In this document: piece after piece, positions 18,922 to 27,416 of the stretch
Position numbering within the stretch: position 1 is the stretch's first letter
How the letters are laid out: each line of letters begins with the position of its first letter
Assembly: GCF_003114835.2 (NCBI RefSeq)
Contig: NZ_AP025028.1
Span: 62,001-126,000, forward strand
Origin: Leptospira kobayashii
Lineage (GTDB): Bacteria; Spirochaetota; Leptospiria; Leptospirales; Leptospiraceae
DNA length: 64,000 nucleotides
Direction: 5' to 3'
Translations under genes and position numbers: made by a program
The notes under the pieces: model-generated
What the model was told of the DNA's origin: nothing
Database searches by the model: none
Seen by the model: the letters and a program-made list of their open reading frames with translations, nothing else

Positions 18922-20132
18922 TATGATTTTCTAACTCTTGCCCATTCTTTCATAGGAAGCCCGTAAAGATTGATAAACCCTTCCGCATCATATTGATTGT
19001 ACAATTCTTCCTTCTCAAAAGTAGAAAGACCAGCATTGTAAAGCGATTTGTCCGACTTTCGCCCAACAACTGTACAATTGCCTTTATAGAGTTTCACTCT
19101 TACCGTACCTGCAACAAACTGCTGGGTATAGTCTATATAGGCCCGAAGAGCATTCATCTGATTGGAATACCATTGACCGTTATAAATATAGCGGGCAAAC
19201 TCTTGAGAAAGTTCGTCTTTTTTGTGTTGGGTATCCCGATCCAAAGTAATGGATTCCAAATCACGGTGGGCAATATGAAGAATCGTTCCGCCCGGAGTTT
19301 CATACACTCCTCTTGATTTGATACCGACTAACCTGTTTTCAACGATATCGACTCTTCCGATTCCGTTTTTTCCGCCCAAGTCGTTGAGTGTTTCCAGGAC
19401 TTCCAAAGGATTTAGTTTTTTGCCATCGATGGAAACACAGTCCCCTTTTTCAAAACCGAGTTCAAGGTAAGTAGGTTTGTCCGGAGCCTTTTCCGGAGAA
19501 ACGGAAAGAACAAACATATCTTCCTTCGGTTCATTATAAGGATCTTCTAAAATTCCACCTTCGAAGGAAATATGCATTAGATTTCTATCCATCGAGTATG
19601 GTTTAGCAGCTGTTACGGGAACAGGGATTCCTTTCTTTTTTGCATATTCGATGAGATCCGCTCTTCCTCCGAATTCCCATGTCCTCCAAGGAGCTATGAT
19701 TTGTAAGTTGGGGGAAAGTGCTTTGAAAGTAAGTTCGAAACGGACCTGATCGTTCCCTTTTCCCGTGGCGCCGTGAGCAAACGCGTCCGCACCTTCTTTC
19801 TCTGCAACTTCCGCCATTGCTTTGGCAATCAAAGGACGTGCAAGAGAAGTTCCTAAAAGATAACGCATTTCATAAATAGCGGATCCGCGAATGGCAGGGT
19901 AAATAAAATCGCGGGCAAATTCCAATCTTAGGTCTTGGATATAAACTTTGGATGCACCCGTGCTTTTGCCTTTTTCTTCCAGGCCCGTAAGCTCTTCTTT
20001 TTGGCCCACATCGGCACAAAATGCGATGACTTCGCAACCATAGGTATCTTTCAGCCATGCCAAAATCACGGAGGTGTCTAAACCGCCGGAGTATGCGAGT
20101 ACGATTTTTTTTGGAGAAACTTTCTCTTTCAT
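18921..20132 (-). CDS. argG: argininosuccinate synthase
   Basis: A 403-residue ATP-dependent ligase that joins citrulline and aspartate in arginine biosynthesis. The ATP-binding P-loop is [17 protein letters not shown] near residue 11, and [13 protein letters not shown] near 118 is the second family signature. The length is exactly that of the canonical bacterial enzyme. It begins a same-strand run argG-coaD-antiporter-ndk-ispA-tlyA, and 80 bp separate it from the divergent nitrilase-fold lipoprotein gene. Confidence 0.97.
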   Translation of the reverse strand: MKEKVSPKKIVLAYSGGLDTSVILAWLKDTYGCEVIAFCADVGQKEELTGLEEKGKSTGASKVYIQDLRLEFARDFIYPAIRGSAIYEMRYLLGTSLARPLIAKAMAEVAEKEGADAFAHGATGKGNDQVRFELTFKALSPNLQIIAPWRTWEFGGRADLIEYAKKKGIPVPVTAAKPYSMDRNLMHISFEGGILEDPYNEPKEDMFVLSVSPEKAPDKPTYLELGFEKGDCVSIDGKKLNPLEVLETLNDLGGKNGIGRVDIVENRLVGIKSRGVYETPGGTILHIAHRDLESITLDRDTQHKKDELSQEFARYIYNGQWYSNQMNALRAYIDYTQQFVAGTVRVKLYKGNCTVVGRKSDKSLYNAGLSTFEKEELYNQYDAEGFINLYGLPMKEWARVRKS

Positions 20133-20212
20133 AGATTAGGGTCACTCTATGAGAAAAATGGAGGAAGACAATAAAATATTGTTCTAGTTTGGATTCAGTG
20201 TAAAATATACGA

Positions 20213-21349
20213 ATGCGTTGGATTTGTTTTTCCTTCTTAGTCATTCTACTTACAAACTGTTCCAAAACCGAACTGGATCTGCAGACCGCTTTGGCAAAAC
20301 AACCTAAGCCGGAAATGGAGATTCAAGTTGAAGGCAAACCGCAAAAAGGGTATTTGGTTGGAATCGAGCCTTATTTGATTCAATCTTCCTATTCAACGGA
20401 CGAAGCATTCTATCAGAGTTTAAAAGTTTACTTTGATTATGCGAAAAGGGAAGAAGTTCTGCCTGTGGAAAGAACGGTTGTTGTTTTGCCGGAGTATATC
20501 GGAACCTGGCTTGTGGCAAGCGGTGAAGACAGATCTCTTTTTGAGAAACCTACAGTCGGTGATGCAATGGAAACCGTTGTTCTCAAAAATCTGGGTAGAT
20601 TTGTTTGGTTTTATTTATTCGGAAATAATTCTTCAACGGATAGTTTGAAAGAAACTTTGTTCCGGATGAAGGCATGGCAAATGGCTCATTCCTATCAAAC
20701 CGTTTTCTCCCGTTTGGCGAAAGAATACAGAGTTGCGATCGTTGCCGGTTCCATTATTTTGCCGGAGCCGAAAGTTGTTGAAGGAAAGATCACCGTTACG
20801 GACGGACCTTTGCAAAATGTAAGTTTTTATTTTCGCTCTGACGGTGAGGTGGATGAGCGCATTACCCGAAAATCATTTCCTATCGAAGACGAAAAAAGTT
20901 TTATTTCCGGATCCAATCCCGGGTCCAATCCATCCATCCTCACTCCCTTGGGAACTCTTTCCACTTTAGTTTGTGCGGATTCCTGGTATCCTGAGGCGTA
21001 CCAAAATGCTTCGAATCAATCGGCAACTTTACTCGCGATCCCTTCTTTGCTTGCTCCTGCAGATGCATGGGATAAAAAATGGAATGGGTATAACGGTGGA
21101 AAAACGCCGAAAGATGTAAACACGAAAGATATAAATCAAATCACGGAATGGCAGGCGTGGAAAAAGTATTCTCTCTTGGGAAGGGCGGAAGTACATCAGA
21201 TTAAGAATGGTATGAATGTATTTTTTCGAGGACAAATATGGGATATCATAGCAACAGGGGATGCATTTCTTTTGCAAAACGGAAAGCCTGTTGCGGTAAA
21301 ACGGAAAAATCTTAAAAATTTAGGAAGAGTTTATGCATTGGGAATCTGA
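20213..21349 (+). CDS. exported nitrilase-superfamily lipoprotein
   Basis: A 378-residue carbon-nitrogen hydrolase fold with a lipoprotein signal peptide (FSFLVILLTNC; lipobox Cys at about residue 16). The catalytic triad candidates are Glu in VVVLPEYIGTW near 84-90, a Lys in the SIILPEPKVVEGK region near 184, and Cys in LVCADSWYPEAY near 242. Nitrilase-superfamily enzymes hydrolyse nitriles, amides or act as N-acyltransferases; an exported lipidated member is unusual. It overlaps the next gene by 17 nt, so it belongs to the oxidoreductase operon. Confidence 0.78.
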   Translation: MRWICFSFLVILLTNCSKTELDLQTALAKQPKPEMEIQVEGKPQKGYLVGIEPYLIQSSYSTDEAFYQSLKVYFDYAKREEVLPVERTVVVLPEYIGTWLVASGEDRSLFEKPTVGDAMETVVLKNLGRFVWFYLFGNNSSTDSLKETLFRMKAWQMAHSYQTVFSRLAKEYRVAIVAGSIILPEPKVVEGKITVTDGPLQNVSFYFRSDGEVDERITRKSFPIEDEKSFISGSNPGSNPSILTPLGTLSTLVCADSWYPEAYQNASNQSATLLAIPSLLAPADAWDKKWNGYNGGKTPKDVNTKDINQITEWQAWKKYSLLGRAEVHQIKNGMNVFFRGQIWDIIATGDAFLLQNGKPVAVKRKNLKNLGRVYALGI

Positions 21350-21887
21350 AAAATTTTCAAGAAAAGGTTTTTTGAATCGTGTGAGTTTTGCCGGCTTATT
21401 ATTTGTTAGTTGGGCTTGCGCGGATGAAAAAAAGGAAAAATATCTTTTCTTTTCCGATTATGAATTGAAAATCCTGGAGGCGTGGGCCATCTCTGTACTT
21501 CCCGGTGAAAAGAATGTGTCGGATTTTCGCCAAGCGGAAGTAATGCGTCGTTTGGACGAGGAGTTTTATTTCGTATCCGAAGAGATTCAGGAAGAATTCC
21601 ATATGGCCATCATCGGTTTGGATTATCTGCCTTTTTTCTACGGCCACTTTTCCCGGTTCCATAAACTTTCTAAGGAAGATAGGATTTCCTTTTTGGAAAA
21701 AACAAAAGATACGGATTCGGATGCCATAAGAGCCATTATCGGAAATTTGAAATTAGTTACCTTTCTCGCCTATTACTGCCACGAAAGCACTTGGAAACAA
21801 ATCGGATACGACGGCCCTTTCGGCAATCCTCCCGAAAAGTGGAGCGAGTCCAGAATTCATTATAAAAAATCGGTAAACGTTAGTTAA
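21333..21887 (+). CDS. gluconate 2-dehydrogenase subunit 3-like protein with Tat-like signal
   Basis: A 184-residue protein. The N-terminus reads FSRKGFLNRVSF, close to the twin-arginine consensus SRRxFLK (Arg-Lys in place of Arg-Arg). It is followed by a hydrophobic stretch ending in the lipobox-like SWAC. The mature part (LKILEAWAISVLPGEKNV and later EFHMAIIGLDYLPF) resembles the small subunit family of gluconate/GMC dehydrogenases. It stops immediately before the GMC oxidoreductase start, as in two-subunit dehydrogenases. I infer that it escorts or tethers the flavoprotein at the membrane; assignment is from weak similarity plus position. Confidence 0.65.
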   Translation: MHWESEKFSRKGFLNRVSFAGLLFVSWACADEKKEKYLFFSDYELKILEAWAISVLPGEKNVSDFRQAEVMRRLDEEFYFVSEEIQEEFHMAIIGLDYLPFFYGHFSRFHKLSKEDRISFLEKTKDTDSDAIRAIIGNLKLVTFLAYYCHESTWKQIGYDGPFGNPPEKWSESRIHYKKSVNVS

Positions 21888-23444
21888 ATGAAAGTAGGAA
21901 ATTACAGAAACTGGAAATCGTATTCTCACGGAGAAGAAATTCATACGGATGTGGTCGTGATCGGATCTGGGTGCGGTGGAGCGACTCTTGCCTATGAACT
22001 TGCCAAAAAGGGAGTGAATGTTGCCTTGATCGAACAAGGAGGCAATTATCATACCGGGACTTTCGACAATAACGAATTGAATATGGCGGGGAAAATTTCC
22101 GCCGAAAGAAATTTTCATACTACTTCCGACGGGAGTGTTTCTCTGGTGTATGGAAATAATTTAGGCGGCGCCTCAGTACATTATTGGGCGGACAGTTACC
22201 GAACACCGGATGACAGATTGAAACTTTGGAATCGCAAATACGGGGTTCTGGGACATCTTTCTGAAGATCTGTCTCCCTATTGGAATGAGCTGGAAGAAAA
22301 CTTAAACGTAAATCCGGCTGCTGAACCCTACTTCAATCGAATGAACCAACTCTTTCGCGGCTCTGCGCAGAAGTTAGGTTGGGAAGGACATGCAGTCCCC
22401 CAAGCTCGAAAAAATTGTCAGAAGTCAGGGCATTGTATGCAAGGTTGCATGTTTGGCGCCAAACAGTCACAGTTGGTCACTCATATCCCAAGGGCGGTCG
22501 CTTTGGGAACCGATGTGTATACGGATCTTCGCGCTGAAAAATTGCTGATTCAAGGACAAAAGGTCGTAGGATTGGAAACCATTTCCATTGACAGAGGAAC
22601 ACTTCGCCCTGAATCCAAAAAAATCATATTCAAAGCGAAAGCGGTTTGTGTTGCCGCAGGTGGATTCGGAAGTTCCACATTCTTACTTCGCAACGGATTT
22701 AAGGATAGGTTGCCTATGCTGGGGGAACATCTTGCCATTAATCCATCCCCTATGGTTCATGCTTTGTTCGAGGAACCGATCATTCAATGGAGAAATATCC
22801 CTGCGGCTTACGGGGTCGAAGCATTTCGGTTAGCCGAATATAGAAACGGGGACTATAGACAAGGCGGATATATGCTTATGCCGAACCAATTGCAACCGGC
22901 AACTCTTGCGGCACTCATTCCGGGATTCGGAAAAGAACATTCCGAATTTATGGAGCAGATGCCGAGATTGGGAGGAACCATCGGTTGGATTGATGATGTC
23001 GAAACGGAGCTTGGGCGCATTGAAGTGGATCGATCCGGAAAAAGAAAAATTCATTATCCTTTCGGCAAGATCACAAAACAGATCTTTAACGATCTTACAT
23101 ACAAACAAATGATTTTGAATTTTGAGGCGGGAGCGAAGGAAGTATTCCTTCCCGGTTTCAAAACCCATCGATTTTCCAAACTCCCGAAATGGGAAGAGAT
23201 TCGATCTTTAGAATGGAGGGCGGGAGAATTCCCTATGGCGGCGCCTCATCCTGCAGGAGGATGCCGTATGGGAACTAATGTTCATAATTCGGTTGTCGAT
23301 TCCACTCACAGAGTGCACGGATTCAAAAATCTATTCGTTTCCGATTCTTCGGTATTTCCTACGGGTGTAAGTGTGGATCCCAGTTTTACCATTATGGCAT
23401 TCAGTAAAATTGCCGCAAAACAGGTGATTGGTGAGATTGTATGA
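21888..23444 (+). CDS. GMC-family FAD oxidoreductase
   Basis: A 518-residue flavoprotein. The FAD-binding Rossmann motif VVIGSGCGGATLAYELAKKG is near residue 22, and the GMC C-terminal half contains HPAGGCRMG near 448 and NLFVSDSSVFPTG near 477. Family members oxidise alcohols, sugars or sterols. A cysteine cluster (NCQKSGHCMQGCMFGAKQS near 180) is typical of the bacterial subgroup with ferredoxin-like or glucose-dehydrogenase architecture. It has no signal peptide of its own; export through the preceding Tat-like subunit is a reasonable inference. The substrate is unknown. Confidence 0.9.
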   Translation: MKVGNYRNWKSYSHGEEIHTDVVVIGSGCGGATLAYELAKKGVNVALIEQGGNYHTGTFDNNELNMAGKISAERNFHTTSDGSVSLVYGNNLGGASVHYWADSYRTPDDRLKLWNRKYGVLGHLSEDLSPYWNELEENLNVNPAAEPYFNRMNQLFRGSAQKLGWEGHAVPQARKNCQKSGHCMQGCMFGAKQSQLVTHIPRAVALGTDVYTDLRAEKLLIQGQKVVGLETISIDRGTLRPESKKIIFKAKAVCVAAGGFGSSTFLLRNGFKDRLPMLGEHLAINPSPMVHALFEEPIIQWRNIPAAYGVEAFRLAEYRNGDYRQGGYMLMPNQLQPATLAALIPGFGKEHSEFMEQMPRLGGTIGWIDDVETELGRIEVDRSGKRKIHYPFGKITKQIFNDLTYKQMILNFEAGAKEVFLPGFKTHRFSKLPKWEEIRSLEWRAGEFPMAAPHPAGGCRMGTNVHNSVVDSTHRVHGFKNLFVSDSSVFPTGVSVDPSFTIMAFSKIAAKQVIGEIV

Positions 23445-23458
23445 TACTGCGTTTCGAA

Positions 23459-24079
23459 TTAGTTGGCAAGTGGTATTAGATTGCTGCAATAAATATCATC
23501 ATATATGATTTTTTTTACGATATCCGCTTTATCAAAAACATAAGAAGTCTTGTCGAACGGCATACGTGCTAATAATATGAAATGCCGGTATAATTTTACC
23601 TTATTTTCATAAGTATTTGATAAAAGTTTAGTATTATCTTTTTTTAAAAGTTTATAATTCAGTTTGTATTTTATATTATTCCATGTAGGAATTATTCCAA
23701 GTGTGTAGAATGTTAATATTTCATTGAGCGCAATGATATTATGCTCAATGAAAATATCTTGTTCAAGCTCTACTATATAGTTATATTTTTCACTAAAATC
23801 TTCAATTTTTTCTAAATCAGAAATAACAATAAAACTTGTTAAGCATCGACAATTATTAATTTCTTTGATTAATTCCATTTTATAATAATTTACTGCATTT
23901 TCGTTTAACTCTTTTTTGTTACCGTATAAATCGAAAAAATTGGTTTTTAAACGAAAAAGAACCGGTTCCAATCTTGGTAAATTGAATTTAATGTTATTTG
24001 TAAACTTGGGATTTTCATATACACTTATACAATTAGATAAAATTAAAGTGATAAATATAAATCTAGCAATCTTTATCAT
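23459..24079 (-). CDS. hypothetical lipoprotein, A+T-rich
   Basis: A 206-residue protein of unknown function. The signal ARFIFITLILSNC has a lipobox-like end with Cys near residue 17. No domain is recognised. The mature sequence is rich in Asn, Ile, Lys and Tyr, matching the visibly higher A+T of this stretch than of its neighbours. A hydrophobic patch near residues 120-135 (ILTFYTLGIIPTW) resembles the central TM-like segment of other leptospiral lipoproteins such as the one at 45219-45887. It overlaps the upstream lipoprotein gene by 4 nt. Confidence 0.65.
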   Translation of the reverse strand: MIKIARFIFITLILSNCISVYENPKFTNNIKFNLPRLEPVLFRLKTNFFDLYGNKKELNENAVNYYKMELIKEINNCRCLTSFIVISDLEKIEDFSEKYNYIVELEQDIFIEHNIIALNEILTFYTLGIIPTWNNIKYKLNYKLLKKDNTKLLSNTYENKVKLYRHFILLARMPFDKTSYVFDKADIVKKIIYDDIYCSNLIPLAN

Positions 24080-24894
24080 TTTTTGTTCGTTCCAATTAAT
24101 GCTTGGGCTTTTTCTTTCCAGTAACCAGCCTTTTGTTTTTTTATGAATTCAGTATAAAATTTCTCTTCAGCTGATTTTAATGTGATCGATTCCGGATTTG
24201 AGTATAAGGCACTAATTGCATTCTTAAGATTTTCTTTTTTTAATGTTCCGTCCTCAGGTATTATTATTGCTTTTTGTTTTTTAAATTTACCTAAACTTTC
24301 CATCATTGCATTATACAATGGATCAGGGCTTAATATAATTGTTCCATCAGGATCATCCGAAGTCGTTTCTTCAATTGTAATTTTGAAAACTCCCGCAAAG
24401 TTAAAATTTCCGGGTTTTGCGGTGATAGGAAAAACTTTAAAACTATCATATAGATTAAACTTCATCTGTATGTTGCGAGTACAGTCACTACCACAAGGCA
24501 TAGAGTAAGTTATATTTTTTAATGCGTATTTTTTCTCAGGATTAATAAATAAGTAAGTCTGATAGCCATCGAACTCAATGAAATTTGAAAGAAAAACGGA
24601 ATCTTCACCATTTTTTACTTCAAATGGCTCTTCCGGAATAACAGGGCTAGTAATTAATTTTTTCCCTTCGTGATCAACAGATATCACTTCGACAATTTCA
24701 AAGTTACCATATAGATCTGCCGTTGAGCCAAATAAAAATTTATTATAAAATCTATATTGTCCGAAGGCAAATATTGAATGTCGTTTCTGCTCGTTATTAT
24801 TAGCTGGATCGTATAGTCGTAGATCTTTCGATTTACAATTTAAGAAAGTAAATAATAAAATTATAGAATAGCAATACTTTAAGCAAATTTTCAT
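24076..24894 (-). CDS. hypothetical lipoprotein, A+T-rich
   Basis: A 272-residue protein of unknown function with a signal ending in LLFTFLNC (Cys near residue 20). The mature part contains many Asn/Lys residues and the pair CGSDC near 134-138, which could form a disulfide. The C-terminus (EKFYTEFIKKQKAGYWKEKA) is helical and basic. Together with the following gene it forms a two-gene unit of unusual composition, preceded by the attC-like hairpin at 24954-25013. It may be acquired; function is not predictable. Confidence 0.65.
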   Translation of the reverse strand: MKICLKYCYSIILLFTFLNCKSKDLRLYDPANNNEQKRHSIFAFGQYRFYNKFLFGSTADLYGNFEIVEVISVDHEGKKLITSPVIPEEPFEVKNGEDSVFLSNFIEFDGYQTYLFINPEKKYALKNITYSMPCGSDCTRNIQMKFNLYDSFKVFPITAKPGNFNFAGVFKITIEETTSDDPDGTIILSPDPLYNAMMESLGKFKKQKAIIIPEDGTLKKENLKNAISALYSNPESITLKSAEEKFYTEFIKKQKAGYWKEKAQALIGTNKK

Positions 24895-24953
24895 ATTTTG
24901 AAATCAATACTTTGAAGCCGTCTAATACCTGTCAAATCTTATTTTAGCGAAAA

Positions 24954-25013
24954 CGCATAATTCCCGATAACCAAATTACCTGCGTTACGTCAGGTGGATA
25001 AATTAGTTATGCG
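24954..25013. repeat. 60-bp attC-like imperfect inverted repeat
   Basis: Perfect outer arms CGCATAA (24954-24960) and TTATGCG (25007-25013) enclose an imperfect stem. A central hairpin ACCTG/CAGGT surrounds the loop CGTTACGT. The right arm contains AGTTATGC, resembling an integron R' box (GTTRRRY-like), and the left arm GCATAAT resembles a degenerate partner. It lies between rlmD and the two A+T-rich lipoprotein genes. It could equally be a terminator-like or unrelated dyad. Confidence 0.45.
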
Positions 25014-25060
25014 AATAAAAGTATTTTATTTTAAGATTCTTGGGTTTTTTGGCGTTATTA

Positions 25061-26236
25061 TTAAGCTTTCCGATTCAAAACGGCGACCGTTTCCAAATGA
25101 TCCGTTTTGGGAAACATATCCACAGGTTGTAAGGAACTTAGATAATAATTTTTACTTAAAATCCTGACATCATCTCTGAGGCTGATCGGGTCGCAAGATA
25201 CATAAATGATTTTTTGTATTCTTGAATTTGCCAATTCCAAGGCTACTTCTTCGCCTAATCCCGATCTAGGGGGATCGAGGACAACCGTGGAATAATCTTG
25301 TGCAAGTAACATTGGTAAGGTTTCGGAAACTCTTCCTTTTCTGAATTTTACATTGGAAATATGATTATTTTTCAACGCTTCGATCGCTGTTTTGTGGGAA
25401 TTCGGATTTTCTTCCAGACCGATCACTTCTTTTGCCACACCGGACAACCAAAGTGAGATCGTTCCGATTCCGGAATAGGCATCGATCACCCGACTCCCTT
25501 TTTCTATTTCATCCAGGATCAAATTGTACAAGCTGGGAGTTTGGGAAGGATTGACTTGTAGAAATGTGGAAAGTCCGACTCGAAAGCGGTATTTTCCGAT
25601 GGATTCATTGATGTAAGGTCTTCCCCAGAGAAGATTTTCTTCTCTACCGAGTGCCATCGAAGTATGACGCAAATTGATATTTTGAATGATGCCTACCAAT
25701 TTTCCGTATTTGCCCGATTTACCAATACGGTCTGTTATGTGATTGTGCAATCTTTTGGATAAATCTTTTGGATGAGGGATATGTTCTTGAGCAGTTACAA
25801 TTCCCACTAAAATTTCTTTTGTTGTGAATGATTTTCTGGCAACGAGGTATTTTAAAATTCCTCGTTTGGATTTTTCATTATAAGGAGGGAGGCCTTCTTT
25901 GCGGGCCCAGAGTTTGACTGCCTGGGTAATTTCGGTTAACGCCTGTTCTTGGATTAAACATTCGTTTTGATCTACGATAAAAGTGGATTCCCTATTGAAT
26001 AGACCCAAAGTTGTGATTACTTTTTTGCCGATCACTCTGCGACCAAAAGGCAATTGTAATTTATGACGGTAGAGTTCGGCGGACGGACTTGCAAGAATCG
26101 GTCTTATTTCCACATGGCGGAAAGCGGAAAATGTCTCTTTCAGAAACTGTTCCTTTTTACTCAGTTCCTTTCCATAATCCATGGAAAGATTCGTACAACC
26201 GCCGCAAATACCGAAATGACCGCAGGAAGATTTCAC
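25061..26236 (-). CDS. rlmD: 23S rRNA (uracil-C5)-methyltransferase, RlmD/RumA type
   Basis: A 391-residue SAM-dependent methyltransferase with an N-terminal iron-sulfur Cys cluster (CGHFGICGGC, residues 5-14). The methyltransferase core carries IDAYSGIGTISLWL near 240, VVLDPPRSGLG near 319 and the catalytic Cys in YVSCDPISLRDD near 345, with the terminal HLETVAVL. It methylates uracil in 23S rRNA (RlmD) or tRNA (TrmA-like); the Fe-S motif favours RlmD/RumA. The start is GTG and overlaps the pyrD stop as TAGTG. Confidence 0.9.
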   Translation of the reverse strand: MKSSCGHFGICGGCTNLSMDYGKELSKKEQFLKETFSAFRHVEIRPILASPSAELYRHKLQLPFGRRVIGKKVITTLGLFNRESTFIVDQNECLIQEQALTEITQAVKLWARKEGLPPYNEKSKRGILKYLVARKSFTTKEILVGIVTAQEHIPHPKDLSKRLHNHITDRIGKSGKYGKLVGIIQNINLRHTSMALGREENLLWGRPYINESIGKYRFRVGLSTFLQVNPSQTPSLYNLILDEIEKGSRVIDAYSGIGTISLWLSGVAKEVIGLEENPNSHKTAIEALKNNHISNVKFRKGRVSETLPMLLAQDYSTVVLDPPRSGLGEEVALELANSRIQKIIYVSCDPISLRDDVRILSKNYYLSSLQPVDMFPKTDHLETVAVLNRKA

Positions 26237-27312
26237 TATTTTACTCTACTATTGTTTCCGACAATTTCCGCTATGTTTTTAATATTGTTTTTTAGCAGAT
26301 AACGATCGAGATAGGCGTTGATCGTTTTAGGTAAAAAAGGACCTTCATAGATATAGCCGGTATAAATCTGAATGAGATTGGCGCCTGCCTCGAACATCTG
26401 CAAGGCTTTGGCTCCGGAATCGATTCCACCGACTCCGATGATGGGAATTCTCCCTTTCAATATTTGATATGCCTTAGAAACGAAATCCAAAGATTTTTCA
26501 AAGAGAGGATTTCCCGATAAGCCGCCTTCCGGATGAGGGCCTCCGCCGAGAGATTTTTTGTCCAAAGTAGTATTTGTGAGAATTACTCCGCTTGTTTTCA
26601 AGCTCAGACAAAGTTCCAGATTTTCATTTAACTCCTGTAAGGAGAGATCAGGTGCGAATTTCAAAAAAAGTGGAATGGGGAAATTTCCATCAAAGCCTTT
26701 TTTGATTCCGGTGATGAGTTCCGTCAGCGCTTCCTTGGATTGGAGAGAACGAAGTCCTGGTGTGTTAGGCGAACTTACATTGACAACCGCGTAATCAGCA
26801 AAAGGGACTAATTTTTGAAAACTGTAAACATAATCGGATACGGATTCTTCCAAAGGGGTGATTTTGGATTTTCCTGCATTGATGCCTCGAACGCCTGATT
26901 TTTTTTGAAGTTTCAAAAGTTCTGCAACCCGATCCGCTCCCGGATTATTGAAACCCATTCGGTTGATCAGTGCTTTTTCTTTTCCATAACGGAAAAGTCT
27001 GGGTTTTTCATTTCCCGGTTGTTCTTTCGCGGTGACGGTTCCTACCTCTACGGACCCGAAACCCATGTGAATCAGAGTAGGAAATAATTCCGCGGTTTTA
27101 TCAAAACCTGCAGCGAGTCCCACAGGATTTGGAAACTGAATCCCTGCCACTTCCTGGGAAAGTCGAGGTGAATTGTAATTAAAAACAGAAGATAATGTTT
27201 GGTTTAAGAAAGGTACTTTTTGGGACAAATGGAAAAAAGAAGAAGCCAAATGATGTGCGGATTCCGGGTCAAACTGGAATAAAATAGGTTTGAGTAGGTT
27301 CTGATAGAGCAA
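26236..27312 (-). CDS. pyrD: dihydroorotate dehydrogenase (quinone), class 2
   Basis: A 358-residue flavoenzyme of pyrimidine synthesis. It has the N-terminal helical membrane-association region of class 2 enzymes (residues 1-45) and then a TIM barrel. Motifs include NPVGLAAGFDKTAELFP near 61, VEVGTVTAKEQPGN near 91, VVNVSSPNTPGLRSLQ near 175 with the catalytic Ser, and GVGGIDSGAKALQMFEAGA near 294. It transfers electrons to quinone at the inner membrane. It is translationally coupled to rlmD. Confidence 0.96.
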   Translation of the reverse strand: MLYQNLLKPILFQFDPESAHHLASSFFHLSQKVPFLNQTLSSVFNYNSPRLSQEVAGIQFPNPVGLAAGFDKTAELFPTLIHMGFGSVEVGTVTAKEQPGNEKPRLFRYGKEKALINRMGFNNPGADRVAELLKLQKKSGVRGINAGKSKITPLEESVSDYVYSFQKLVPFADYAVVNVSSPNTPGLRSLQSKEALTELITGIKKGFDGNFPIPLFLKFAPDLSLQELNENLELCLSLKTSGVILTNTTLDKKSLGGGPHPEGGLSGNPLFEKSLDFVSKAYQILKGRIPIIGVGGIDSGAKALQMFEAGANLIQIYTGYIYEGPFLPKTINAYLDRYLLKNNIKNIAEIVGNNSRVK

Positions 27313-27416
27313 TGGAAGATCCTTTCGTTCAGCCTTTTTTCTTTGTTATTTCTTACAATTTCTTTCCTAAAATAGCAACAGAATGTAGCGTCCTAAATAG
27401 AATCCTTTTCCAAAGA

